Source of the DNA: Actinomycetes bacterium
Lineage (GTDB): Bacteria; Actinomycetota; Acidimicrobiia; IMCC26256; PALSA-610
DNA length: 64,000 bases
Assembly: GCA_025360585.1 (NCBI GenBank)
Contig: JANYBW010000018.1
Coordinates: 57,506-121,505, forward strand
Direction of reading: 5' to 3'
Shown here: positions 8,688 to 17,334 of the stretch, piece by piece
Layout: each line of letters begins with the position of its first letter
Position numbering within the stretch: the first letter of the stretch is position 1
Made by a program: the position numbers and the translations under genes
Notes under the pieces: generated by a model
What the model was told of the DNA's origin: nothing
The model's database searches: none
Seen by the model: only the letters and a program-made list of their open reading frames with translations

Positions 8688-9326
8688 ATGACCGAAACAA
8701 ACAGAGATCCCAGCTCGCCAACCACTGCCTACGCCTCGGTTCGTAGTTTCGGGAGTCTCCTGGCGCAAGCCTGGTATTCACCGATGTTGCTCGCCGTGTC
8801 GCGTTTGCATGGCGAACATCGGAGGCGCTTCGACGCCGATGTGCGACGGTGGTCAGAGCTCACATCCGCAGGTAACGGCTCGACACTGCGTTTGCTGGCC
8901 GCGTACCCAGAGTTTCGAACGCTCGCGTGTTATCGCATGCGCCGTGGCGGTGCGCGCAGCGCGATCGGTGCCGCGATCTGCGCGATCATCTATCCCGGAG
9001 AGCGCACGCTGCACCTGACTTGTGCCGATATTGGAGCCGGACTCTTTATTCAACACGGTTTCGCGACCGTTGTGGCCGCGCGCAAAGTTGGCGAAAATTG
9101 CTGGATCAATCAACAAGTGACCATCGGGTTCGATCGCCCGAACGATCGTCCATCGCTTGGCGACAACGTCAGCGTCCACGCGGGAGCGAAGGTCTTTGGA
9201 GACATTACGGTCGGCGATGGAGCCAAGGTCGGCGCCAACGCCGTCGTCCGGATTGATGTGCCGCCGGGGTACACCGCCGTCGGAGTTCCTGCACGCTTGT
9301 TGCCACCAAAGTCGCAACGCAGTTAG
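8688..9326 (+). CDS. Serine-acetyltransferase-like hexapeptide-repeat acyltransferase
   Basis: The C-terminal half (about residues 105-205) is a left-handed beta-helix with imperfect hexapeptides such as IGAGLFIQHG, VGENCWINQQVTIG, LGDNVSVHAGAKVFG and VGDGAKVGANAVV. It closes with the family-typical GVPARLL. The N-terminal helical part resembles CysE but is preceded by a WYSPMLLAVSRL segment. In polysaccharide loci such CysE homologues usually acetylate sugars or lipid-linked intermediates rather than serine. The ATG at 8688 follows the MBOAT stop by 11 bases and gives 212 residues. Confidence 0.75.
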   Translation: MTETNRDPSSPTTAYASVRSFGSLLAQAWYSPMLLAVSRLHGEHRRRFDADVRRWSELTSAGNGSTLRLLAAYPEFRTLACYRMRRGGARSAIGAAICAIIYPGERTLHLTCADIGAGLFIQHGFATVVAARKVGENCWINQQVTIGFDRPNDRPSLGDNVSVHAGAKVFGDITVGDGAKVGANAVVRIDVPPGYTAVGVPARLLPPKSQRS

Positions 9327-9329
9327 CGC

Positions 9330-10445
9330 ATGCACGCGTATTGGTACTGGCCGTTCGCGCGCCCCGAGGAGCTCGATGTAGCTCGTGCGTTTGTCGAGCG
9401 GGGAAATCGGCTTGATTTACATGTGATTCACGACCGGGTCACGTCGTTTACTCCGGGTGCCGGCCTGACCCTGCTCGACGATCTGCCAACGGTTCCAATT
9501 CGAGCCGAAGGCACAATGAAATGGCTGGCCTCACGAAGTGCTGTCTATCCTCGACGTGCGGTTCGGCGAGCTCGAATCGTGGGCGCTGGCGACTTCGATG
9601 TCGCTCATATCATCTATTTGAACTACTTCACAGATTTCGCGGCAGTCCGAGCGCTCAACCGTCATGCTCCGACCGTTGCAACCGTTCACGACGTGGTGCC
9701 TCATCAGCAACGGGTTCCAGAATTGGTCCAACGCAGCTTGTTGTCTCGTCAGTACGCGAGTCTGAATCACGTCGTGGTGCATCACAAAAGTGTCGGGGTC
9801 CGCCTTCACGAAGAGTTCGACTACCCGACCGCACAGATTCACGAGATTCCCTGGGCGATCCCACCGGTCGCGGCGATACCCAGACCCGTTGCGACCGACA
9901 ACGCCTTTACCCTCTTGATGTTCGGAACGCTGCGCCGTAACAAAGGTGTGGCGCAATTGCTCGAAGCAATGAAGATCAATCGCGACCCCAACCTCCGCTT
10001 GGTTATCGCTGGTCGCGGCTTCGCCGATGTCGAGGCATTGGCGCTCGCCGGAGCCGAAGGCGACACCAGAATCACCGTGGAACTCGGTTACGTCTCATCG
10101 GAGCGAAAAGACACGCTCTATCGAGCGGCCGACCTCGTCGTGCTGCCGTACACCACGTTTTCTAGTCAAAGCGCCGTACTCCACGATGCGTACGCGTACG
10201 CCACACCCGTGCTTGTAACCGAGGTGGGAGCGTTGGGACATTCCGTTCGCGAGGACGACACCGGTTGGGTTGCGCCGCCCAATGCGCCAGAGGCGCTCGC
10301 ATCGACAATCCAGGCTGCGCAAAACAATGGCACATTGCGCGAGCGGTATTCACAGAACTGCGCGACGGTCGCGCACGCTCGTCGCCCCGCGGTCGTCGCT
10401 GGGCTGCTCGAAACCTTGTATGGGCGCATCACCCATAGGCACTAA
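9330..10445 (+). CDS. Family 4 glycosyltransferase
   Basis: The GT-B type protein has MFGTLRRNKGVAQLLEAM in the donor domain, LVIAGRG, and LVVLPYTTFSSQSAVLHDAYAY where the GT4 EX7E region would be. ATPVLVTEVGALG and GWVAPPN follow. The glutamates of the classic EX7E motif are not obvious, so donor binding may deviate. It starts three bases after the acetyltransferase stop, in the same operon. It probably transfers one sugar of the repeat unit in the cytoplasm. Confidence 0.8.
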   Translation: MHAYWYWPFARPEELDVARAFVERGNRLDLHVIHDRVTSFTPGAGLTLLDDLPTVPIRAEGTMKWLASRSAVYPRRAVRRARIVGAGDFDVAHIIYLNYFTDFAAVRALNRHAPTVATVHDVVPHQQRVPELVQRSLLSRQYASLNHVVVHHKSVGVRLHEEFDYPTAQIHEIPWAIPPVAAIPRPVATDNAFTLLMFGTLRRNKGVAQLLEAMKINRDPNLRLVIAGRGFADVEALALAGAEGDTRITVELGYVSSERKDTLYRAADLVVLPYTTFSSQSAVLHDAYAYATPVLVTEVGALGHSVREDDTGWVAPPNAPEALASTIQAAQNNGTLRERYSQNCATVAHARRPAVVAGLLETLYGRITHRH

Positions 10446-10606
10446 ACGCTTTCGAAACCGACAACTTGCTCATTTAGAACGTCGCTAGGACAGCCGACAC
10501 AATCCCTGAGTTATCGCATGGACGCGACGCCTACGGCCAAGAACTCAACCGGTAGTATTCACCATCTCACACGAGTAAAAACGGCTCACTCAGAAGTGCG
10601 GAACCC

Positions 10607-12514
10607 ATGGAACTTCGACATCTACTGCAAGGTTTCCTCAGAAGATGGCGAATCCTCGTCGTTTGTCTCGTCGCTGGATTCGTGGTTGGCGGGCTACTCG
10701 GGAGCCAGAGCGACTCCACATCAAAAACGCCAAAAGATCAGCCGAAACAATCGTTTCATGGCGTCGCGACATTATCGGTGAACATCCCGCGCGACCATTT
10801 GAATCTCGATCAACTGGTGTTGTACATAGCGCTTGGCGCTCCAGGCTGCAACTCGACCATCGGAAAAAAAGATCCTGCGTGTATAGCGGATTCCGCAGCA
10901 CAACCGTTCGGCTATAACTCGTCTGAACCAGTCACGTCCGCAGCCGCCAGCGGCGGCGTACGGCTCAGCTCCCGCGGCGTGAGCATTGCGCACCTCGGAA
11001 TTATGATTTCTCCCGACGGAGCGACGAACACGTTGACGTTGACCGGCGACGGCAACGTGCAATTGCGCGATGGTGCAGCATCAGACATCAATGACTTGAC
11101 CGACAAAGAACTCGCGGCGCGAGTACTAGACAATCTCGGCGAAGCCGCGATTCGTTGGCGTCAAGGCGTCGCCAGCGCGGAGTACGACGCCAAACACGCC
11201 GACGCCCAGGATGCGCTCAAGACGTTCCAGCGACAACGCTTTCAAATCGCGACGCAGATCAGCCAGATCACTGATCCGAACGACCGAGACCGAATCCGAC
11301 TGATCAATTCGCTCGTCAAAAAAGATAGCGATATCCAGAACCAAGGCATCGCGATTCAAAAGATCGAACAACTCGGGTTCAACAAGAACGAGATTTCTTT
11401 CATCCGGCGCGCGGCGGGCAATGTCAGCGCGACATCCACGAGTTCGGTCTCGTTACCGAGCGGATCGCGCGCATTTTTGCTCTACGGTGGCATCGGCGGC
11501 CTTGGCCTTGCGATCGGGTTGATCCTCACGCTCGAACGCCTCGATAGCGGAGTCCGCGGGGCAGCCGCGGCAGAAAAAATCGCGCGGATCTCGGTCATCA
11601 CCGAAATCCCCTACATCCGCACGCAACGCCGCGAGAAGTTCGCCACGATCTCGGTCACAGCACCCACGTCGCTCGCCGCCGAGGCGTACCGCGGCCTACG
11701 TACCTCGTTGTCGATGCAAGCGTTGGCAGCAGCATTGTCGGGCGAAGACCTCGCCACAATCGATCTTGAAGATCAAGTCGATATCGCGAACAACGCTTCA
11801 CCGAAGGTCATCCTCGTGACCTCACCAGGGCCGAATGAAGGCAAAACGTCGACGGCCGCAAATATTGCAGCCTGCTACGCCGAGACCGGCAAACGGGTCC
11901 TGACGATCGACCTCGATTTCCGACGACAACGCCTTTCCAAATTCCTCGGTGGCGATCCCAACAACGGCTTGTCACGGGCAGTCAACGAACAGGGCATGGA
12001 AACCATGTTCGAATCGCTGCTTCAGCGGACCTTCATTCCCAACGTGGACTTCATCGCGAGCGCCGACAGCAATGAGTCGCCGGCGCGCGCCGTCGAGCTG
12101 GCTCGCGCCGCCATCAAGCACGGCGCATCCATCGCCGACGTGATCGTCTTGGATTCGCCCCCGCTACTGCTCACCAACGACACCTACGATCTTTTGCATC
12201 TTTCCGACGCATTGGTGCTCGTCGTGCGCGATGGCAAGACATCAAAAGCGGCGCTAGAACGATCGAGCCAACTCTTGCGACGAATGAACGCGAGAATCGC
12301 AGGCATCGCCTTGGTCGGAGTGACTGCAAGTTCTGGCGGTGGCTACGGCTACTACGGCTATTACGGCTACTACGGCTACTACGGCAAGGCCGGTGCGGGT
12401 TCGCGCCAAGCATCGAAGCGAGTTGGAGCCACCAACGAAGCGCTCGACGACCACGAGCTGCCTCAGGCTGAGCCAGAAGAGGCTTCTTTAGACGGCAGTG
12501 ATGCTTCAGTATGA
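10607..12514 (+). CDS. Wzc/CpsD-like polysaccharide co-polymerase with tyrosine autokinase domain
   Basis: TM1 lies near residues 18-35 and TM2 near 285-305, enclosing a Wzz-like domain with a coiled-coil stretch. The cytoplasmic BY-kinase has Walker A PGPNEGKTS near residue 407, Walker A-prime VLTIDLDFRR and Walker B VIVLDSPPL. The tail at about residues 577-592 is GYGYYGYYGYYGYYG, the expected autophosphorylation cluster. The protein should control chain length and export of the glycan made by this locus. The ATG at 10607 lacks a strong ribosome site. The downstream PqqD gene overlaps its 3' end. Confidence 0.88.
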   Translation: MELRHLLQGFLRRWRILVVCLVAGFVVGGLLGSQSDSTSKTPKDQPKQSFHGVATLSVNIPRDHLNLDQLVLYIALGAPGCNSTIGKKDPACIADSAAQPFGYNSSEPVTSAAASGGVRLSSRGVSIAHLGIMISPDGATNTLTLTGDGNVQLRDGAASDINDLTDKELAARVLDNLGEAAIRWRQGVASAEYDAKHADAQDALKTFQRQRFQIATQISQITDPNDRDRIRLINSLVKKDSDIQNQGIAIQKIEQLGFNKNEISFIRRAAGNVSATSTSSVSLPSGSRAFLLYGGIGGLGLAIGLILTLERLDSGVRGAAAAEKIARISVITEIPYIRTQRREKFATISVTAPTSLAAEAYRGLRTSLSMQALAAALSGEDLATIDLEDQVDIANNASPKVILVTSPGPNEGKTSTAANIAACYAETGKRVLTIDLDFRRQRLSKFLGGDPNNGLSRAVNEQGMETMFESLLQRTFIPNVDFIASADSNESPARAVELARAAIKHGASIADVIVLDSPPLLLTNDTYDLLHLSDALVLVVRDGKTSKAALERSSQLLRRMNARIAGIALVGVTASSGGGYGYYGYYGYYGYYGKAGAGSRQASKRVGATNEALDDHELPQAEPEEASLDGSDASV

Positions 12515-12806
12515 ACCGACCTACTCGAGGTCGCCGAACACGCTGAACAAAGGATTGGGCGGTCGCACGATGATCGCGGTGAAGCATCCTGATCAATCGA
12601 CGTTGGCCACAAGCGAGCCATTCGTTTTGAATGCTTCGGCCGCGAGGGTATGGGATCTGTTGGAGTGCCCGATGACCTCGTCTGCGCTGATCGCAACAGT
12701 CCGCGCTGAGGTGCCAACCGCGCTCGTCGACGACGACCAGCTGGCGCAAAGTATCAATTCGGTCCTTGAAGAACTCACCGACCGCGGAGCGATCGACCGT
12801 GGCTAG
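12501..12806 (+). CDS. PqqD/RRE-family small protein (first copy)
   Basis: The 101-residue protein matches the PqqD pattern: a first strand pair ending in EPFVLNASAARVWDLLECP, then a winged helix with two leucine-rich helices ending SVLEELTDRGAID. PqqD proteins bind leader peptides of ribosomal peptides and present them to modifying enzymes, but many occur in polysaccharide loci without a known peptide. The gene overlaps wzc upstream and the nucleotidyltransferase downstream by 8 bases, so all are probably one transcript. No precursor peptide gene was found in the gaps, which are absent. Confidence 0.72.
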   Translation: MLQYEPTYSRSPNTLNKGLGGRTMIAVKHPDQSTLATSEPFVLNASAARVWDLLECPMTSSALIATVRAEVPTALVDDDQLAQSINSVLEELTDRGAIDRG

Positions 12807-13920
12807 CGATACCGAGACACTCACTACCCACGTCGCGGGGATCGGGCTTCGCGACGTACGAGCGGAAAGCACATTCACGAACGGTCAACTCGACGATGCC
12901 GCCTTCGACGCGTTTCTCACGAACGTCAGTACCCAACGATTACTGGGACTGTTACATCACGCCGTCACAGTAGGAGCGATGCCAGTCACCGTCAGTCAGG
13001 CCGAAACCATCGAGGCTGCCCAACTGGGCGCGTTGGCAATCGACTTGACCCTCGAACAGCTCCTTTGGCACGTTGGTGATCTCCTCGATACCGCTCAAAT
13101 CCCGATGATTGTTTTAAAAGGTCCTGCGTTTGCTCGTCAGTTCTATCCAAACGCCGAACTCAGGCACTATGGCGATATCGACATTCTCGTCCCCGGTAAG
13201 AATTTCGACGAAGCTATTGCATTGTTCAGAGCCCGTGGCTGCACCGCACGATTTTTAGAGCCCCGGCCACACTTTACGAGTCGATTCGGCAAAGGCGTAT
13301 GCGTCGAGTCCCAACACGGCCTCGAGATCGACGTACATCGCAGTTTCGTGGCCGGATTCTTCGGCCTTTCCATCGATCCGAACCGATTTTTCGACGCGCC
13401 GGGTTCGATCACGCTCGCCCCTGGGCGCACGATTCAGACACTCGCGCGGATCGATCAGCTGCTCCACGCGACATGTCACGCGATGCTCGGCTCCAACGTG
13501 GCGCGCTTAGTGCCATTGCGCGACACGTTGCAGATTGCGCAAGACCTCACTGAAAATGAATCGATCGCCGCAATTGAGCGGGCGAACGAATTCCGTCTTG
13601 GTCTCGTGGTAACCAAGGCGCTGCAGACTGCAGCCACAACCTTGAGCTGCACGATCCCCGGGCACTTCGCGCAATGGGCCCATACGTACCAAAGCGACGC
13701 AACCGAACGTTCTGCCTTCGACGGGTACCTCGGGGCGAACCGCTCCTATGCGAGCCAACTCATGATGAGCTGGCAAGCGATACCGCGCGTCAGCGACCGT
13801 CTTCGTTATGTCGGCGCGTTGATGGTCCCGACATCGGAGTATCTCCGCGAGCGCGATGGAAGCTATCGAAGGCGCGCGAATCGCGCGCTACGACTGGTCC
13901 GCAGACATGGCCACGGTTGA
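12799..13920 (+). CDS. Nucleotidyltransferase-fold protein (NTP_transf_5 type)
   Basis: The core is IVLKGPAFARQFYP then LRHYGDIDILVP, around residues 105-135. It carries the two aspartates of the DxD nucleotidyltransferase motif, and LEIDVHRS may supply the third carboxylate. The family is uncharacterised but recurs with PqqD and HPr-kinase-like proteins in lasso-peptide and exopolysaccharide clusters. GTG at 12799 is chosen because it overlaps the PqqD stop; the longer TTG start lies inside PqqD. At 373 residues it is full length. The donor and the acceptor are unknown. Confidence 0.75.
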   Translation: MASDTETLTTHVAGIGLRDVRAESTFTNGQLDDAAFDAFLTNVSTQRLLGLLHHAVTVGAMPVTVSQAETIEAAQLGALAIDLTLEQLLWHVGDLLDTAQIPMIVLKGPAFARQFYPNAELRHYGDIDILVPGKNFDEAIALFRARGCTARFLEPRPHFTSRFGKGVCVESQHGLEIDVHRSFVAGFFGLSIDPNRFFDAPGSITLAPGRTIQTLARIDQLLHATCHAMLGSNVARLVPLRDTLQIAQDLTENESIAAIERANEFRLGLVVTKALQTAATTLSCTIPGHFAQWAHTYQSDATERSAFDGYLGANRSYASQLMMSWQAIPRVSDRLRYVGALMVPTSEYLRERDGSYRRRANRALRLVRRHGHG

Positions 13921-15337
13921 TTCACTCGGCGAGATCGACCCGGACGACCTATCCGACGATCTAGCCGTTGCGGGTTCGGAACTCAACGGTGCACCGCAAT
14001 CTGGCCTGTACCTCGCCGTTTACATCGTCGGCGGAGTCGTTCTCATCGGTACCGCGCTCTACGGGGTCGCATCTGGCCAGCTGGATCTCGCCGCAGGCGT
14101 GCTCGTCAGCGCCATTCTGTTTGGGTTGACTTCACCGATCGCTCGATATTTCTCACGCCGCGATCAATCCGCGGCAACCTATTCGCTCATTATGGCCGGG
14201 GTCATCGCGAAATTCGTCGGAAGCATCATGCGATACCTCGTCCTCGAAACGATCTACCGCGGCAGTGGAGACAGCCTCGGCTACCACCTCTACGGCAAGC
14301 AGCTGGCGTCGCCGTATCGGCATTTCAATTTCGGAGTCAACGTCGGCCCGACGACAGGAACCGGCTTTATCCGGCGACTCATCGGCGTCGTGTACGCGAT
14401 GTTCGGAGTTAGCCGGCTGACGGGATTCTTCGTCTTTGGATGGTTTGGATTCCTTGGCGCGCTGCTGTTGTGGCGTGCTTTTGTAATTGGCTATCCCGAA
14501 GGCAACGTGACTCGTTATGGGCGCCTGGTGTTCTTCCTACCATCGTTGATGTATTGGCCATCGGCAGTGGGCAAAGAAGCGTGGATGGTCTTCGGCATTG
14601 GCTGGGCATCGTACGGGGTCGCGAACCTCACATCGCATCGGCGCGTACGCGGCATGGTCGCGATCATGCTTGGAATATCAGTGATGGTCAGCACGCGCCC
14701 ACACGTGGCGCTGATCGTGGTCGTCGGGCTCATGCTGTCGTTTTTATCCCGGAGGCCCGGCGAACGCTCCCCGTTTTCGGGTTGGGCAACGATTGTTGTC
14801 GTCGTGGTTGTCGTTGGCGGATCGCTGGTTGTCGTGCAAAAGACCCAAAAGTTCCTGGGCGTTGGAACGATCACTCAAGAAAGTGTCGACACCAAACTTG
14901 TGGGTACTCAGGATCGCACGGCGGAAGGCGGTTCGCAGTTTTCGCCGGTTGTGGTGCATTCACCCAAGGACCTTCCATTGGCTTTCGCCACCGTTGCCTA
15001 TCGTCCCTTTCCGTGGGAGGCCCACAGTCTTCAAGGCGGCGCGGCGGCGATCGAAGGGCTGTTACTGATCGGCTTGACCATCCGCTCACACAGCAGTGTC
15101 CGTCAAGCGCTGAAATCAGTGCGACGAGCGCCGTACGTCACGTACGCGCTCGGATATCTCCTCGCGTTCGTTGTCGCGTTTTCAAGCTTCTCCAACTTCG
15201 GGATTTTGGCACGGCAACGTTCGCAGCTACTGCCGATCTACCTTGTCTTTCTCAGTCTGACCGTCCGAGGAGAACACGAGGATGAGGAAAGTCTTGGCGA
15301 AGACATTCCGGACCCAGCGAGTCATGGAACGCAGTAG
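13907..15337 (+). CDS. Polytopic membrane protein, probable Wzy-like polymerase
   Basis: The protein has around ten membrane segments, an acidic cytoplasmic N-terminus and a charged C-terminal tail. A long loop between late membrane segments carries TITQESVDTKLVGTQ and PRPFP-like motifs (AYRPFPWEAHSLQGG), a layout common in O-antigen or exopolysaccharide polymerases. YHLYGKQLA and MYWPSAVGKEAW recall polymerase-type proteins of actinobacterial capsule loci. The ATG at 13907 overlaps the upstream gene by 14 bases; an alternative lies at 13856. Assignment rests on topology and context only. Confidence 0.55.
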   Translation: MATVDSLGEIDPDDLSDDLAVAGSELNGAPQSGLYLAVYIVGGVVLIGTALYGVASGQLDLAAGVLVSAILFGLTSPIARYFSRRDQSAATYSLIMAGVIAKFVGSIMRYLVLETIYRGSGDSLGYHLYGKQLASPYRHFNFGVNVGPTTGTGFIRRLIGVVYAMFGVSRLTGFFVFGWFGFLGALLLWRAFVIGYPEGNVTRYGRLVFFLPSLMYWPSAVGKEAWMVFGIGWASYGVANLTSHRRVRGMVAIMLGISVMVSTRPHVALIVVVGLMLSFLSRRPGERSPFSGWATIVVVVVVVGGSLVVVQKTQKFLGVGTITQESVDTKLVGTQDRTAEGGSQFSPVVVHSPKDLPLAFATVAYRPFPWEAHSLQGGAAAIEGLLLIGLTIRSHSSVRQALKSVRRAPYVTYALGYLLAFVVAFSSFSNFGILARQRSQLLPIYLVFLSLTVRGEHEDEESLGEDIPDPASHGTQ

Positions 15338-16151
15338 CACTTCATCGTTTCGCATTGGATCGGTAGAGCTGCACTTCCAAGAGCACCTCGACGACGCCAT
15401 CATCTTTTGGCTTGAGAAACATTTGGGAGCCATCGATGCCAGTTGGCTGCCGACGGCCGCACGATTTCAGATCACGAGCGACGGCAACGAAGTAACCCTC
15501 GCTAAGGACTCCATCGTGTTGCTGGACGCAGCACCCATTCCTAGTTTGTTACCCCGTTTGATGTGGGAGCTCAATCAACTGGCATCTGCCCGTCGAGATA
15601 TCGCATTGCTCCATGCCGCGGCCTGCGTCGCTGGCGACACGACTCTGGTGATTGTCGGCCGCCCCGATGCTGGCAAGTCCACGATGGTCGCGGCACTGTG
15701 CGCCGCGGGCGCGCGATATATCACCGACGAGATTGTTGGGATCGACGCAACGGGTCAGATCAGCGGCTACGCCAAACCGATTGGGCTCGATGCTGGATCT
15801 TGGAGCGCGGTACCTCAGCTTGAACTTGCGATGCCCAACGCGACCAGTTGGCCGTATTTTGGCCAAGTCAACTACTGGACGCCGACCGCCGTCGCACCGC
15901 GACCAACCGGACCCACGCTCATCATCCTGCCGGAATTTGGGCCGGATCTGAGGTTCGCGACAACTTCGGTCGAGCCCGCGCGTGCGCTCCTCGCCCTGGT
16001 ACAGCAATCCTTCAATGTCTACGACGTAGCTCAAGAAATCGGCTTATCGGTCATTGCCGGCCTCGTTCGTAAAGCTCCAACCCATCAGGCGCAATATCAA
16101 TCGACGGCGCAAATACTGGAGTGCATCGACAGTCTCCTCGGCGCACCATGA
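15324..16151 (+). CDS. HPr kinase/phosphorylase-like P-loop protein
   Basis: The central Walker A motif VGRPDAGKSTM (about residues 112-122) is followed by YITDEIVGID, the acidic segment expected in the HprK fold. LLHAAACV precedes the P-loop as in HprK-like kinases. It lacks the N-terminal domain of true HprK, and no HPr/PTS gene is nearby. Homologues of this type phosphorylate serine in some lasso peptides. Here it sits between a polymerase-like gene (14-base overlap) and a second PqqD (ATGA overlap), so a serine-directed kinase acting on a PqqD-presented substrate is possible but inferred. Confidence 0.72.
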   Translation: MERSSTSSFRIGSVELHFQEHLDDAIIFWLEKHLGAIDASWLPTAARFQITSDGNEVTLAKDSIVLLDAAPIPSLLPRLMWELNQLASARRDIALLHAAACVAGDTTLVIVGRPDAGKSTMVAALCAAGARYITDEIVGIDATGQISGYAKPIGLDAGSWSAVPQLELAMPNATSWPYFGQVNYWTPTAVAPRPTGPTLIILPEFGPDLRFATTSVEPARALLALVQQSFNVYDVAQEIGLSVIAGLVRKAPTHQAQYQSTAQILECIDSLLGAP

Positions 16152-16420
16152 CGATCGTTTGGCGCATCGCATTTTGGGTTGAAGTATTCGGCGATTCGGC
16201 GCTCATCTTCGATTGGGAACGTCGCGAGAGTCACGTGTTCAATCGCAGTGCGTACGAAATATTTTCACGCGCCGAGACGCCGATCAGCGACGCAGACCTG
16301 ACCGACCGGGTACAGCAAATCGCAGCAGAACACCCCAACGTCCGAGCCGACGTGATGGATTTTATCGATGTCGCTCTCGCACGCGGCCTGTTCGTCGAGT
16401 TGGCGCAGACGGGTTCTTAG
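16148..16420 (+). CDS. PqqD/RRE-family small protein (second copy)
   Basis: This 90-residue protein has strand pairs WRIAFWVEVFGDSALIFDW and HVFNRSAYEIFSRA, then a helical wing ending MDFIDVALARGLFVE. That order matches PqqD, with an extra N-terminal strand. It starts at an ATGA overlap with the HPr-kinase-like gene. It closes the module and overlaps the convergent LPxTG protein gene by four bases. It is divergent in sequence from the first PqqD, so the two copies may bind different partners. Confidence 0.62.
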   Translation: MTIVWRIAFWVEVFGDSALIFDWERRESHVFNRSAYEIFSRAETPISDADLTDRVQQIAAEHPNVRADVMDFIDVALARGLFVELAQTGS

Positions 16421-17322
16421 ACCTCTTCGTGGATGTCGTCGGCAACGGCAAACATTCTGCGCATCCCGACCAACATTCGCCCAAAGACTACGGCTACACC
16501 ACCGATGACAACCAGTGTCTTGGCATCGGTACCAGTGGCAGGCAAACGGCCGCGATGACCATTGCTGTTGCCGTGTCCACCGGCGCTGCCCGAACCGCCA
16601 CCGCCACCGCCAGTACCACCGGAACCGTTCGCCGGGCCCGTTCCGCCACCGTTACCACTGACTCCACCACCCGACGAACCGCGAGTCGTGTTCGTCGTGC
16701 GGCGGGTTGTCGTAGAGCCGCCTTGAACCCGAGCATCGGAAATCCGGAAGGTCTCTTCACAAAAGACTTCATCGCCAGCCCGGTTACGTCCGCGCATCAC
16801 GATGCGATATGAGCCCGCTCGCAACAATCGCGACAACCGGAAATGCACGGTGACGCTTCCGTTTGCATCCGCGGTCGCGGTTGTGAGTCGGGTTTCGCCA
16901 GGACGCAAATTGAACGAGACCGTTCCGCCGGGCATCCACCCAGTGCCATGCATCGTCAGCTCGCCCCCACGGGCAACTTCTTTTGGCGTGAGTGAACAAG
17001 TAATGCCAACATTGGGTCGCGTTGTTGACGTGCTCGAAGAGGAACTGCTACTGGAGCTGCTGCTCGACGAAGAACTACTGCTCGACGAGGAACTACTACT
17101 TGAACTCGACCCGCCGCCCGTCGTCGTCGTCGGGCAGTCGCCCGAGGTCGGGCATCGAGACCCGACGCCTCCGGCAGCGTAGGCCGCGGATTCGATTCTC
17201 GGTGCGGCCCAAAGCGCCGCACCGGCGACGACCGATACCTGTGCGCCGCGCACCATAAATTGGCGTCGCGAGCGATCCGCGTTCGGCGAGGAGAGTTCTT
17301 CGTGTTCGTCAAATTCGGTCAT
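16417..17322 (-). CDS. Tat-type secreted, serine-tract protein with LPxTG cell-wall sorting signal
   Basis: The N-terminus has a twin-arginine segment (RSRRQFMVRG) and a hydrophobic stretch ending in alanines near residue 49. An uninterrupted tract of about 26 serines follows near residues 70-97. A beta-rich domain (about 103-200) with GTGWMPGG resembles an Ig-like surface domain. A Gly/Ser/Asn/Thr-rich linker then leads to LPATG near residue 262, a hydrophobic helix and RR, the sorting signal for sortase. The 17-residue tail after that is longer than usual. No sortase gene lies in the window. The gene is convergent with, and overlaps, the PqqD-kinase module. Confidence 0.75.
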   Translation of the reverse strand: MTEFDEHEELSSPNADRSRRQFMVRGAQVSVVAGAALWAAPRIESAAYAAGGVGSRCPTSGDCPTTTTGGGSSSSSSSSSSSSSSSSSSSSSSSSSSTSTTRPNVGITCSLTPKEVARGGELTMHGTGWMPGGTVSFNLRPGETRLTTATADANGSVTVHFRLSRLLRAGSYRIVMRGRNRAGDEVFCEETFRISDARVQGGSTTTRRTTNTTRGSSGGGVSGNGGGTGPANGSGGTGGGGGGSGSAGGHGNSNGHRGRLPATGTDAKTLVVIGGVAVVFGRMLVGMRRMFAVADDIHEEV

Positions 17323-17334
17323 TGCCGTCGCCTT

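Noticed and set aside
12501..16420. Lasso-peptide or other RiPP biosynthetic cluster
   Set aside because: There is no asparagine-synthetase-like cyclase, transglutaminase-like peptidase or precursor peptide, and overlapping genes leave no room for one; the module is reported as a finding with a different hypothesis.
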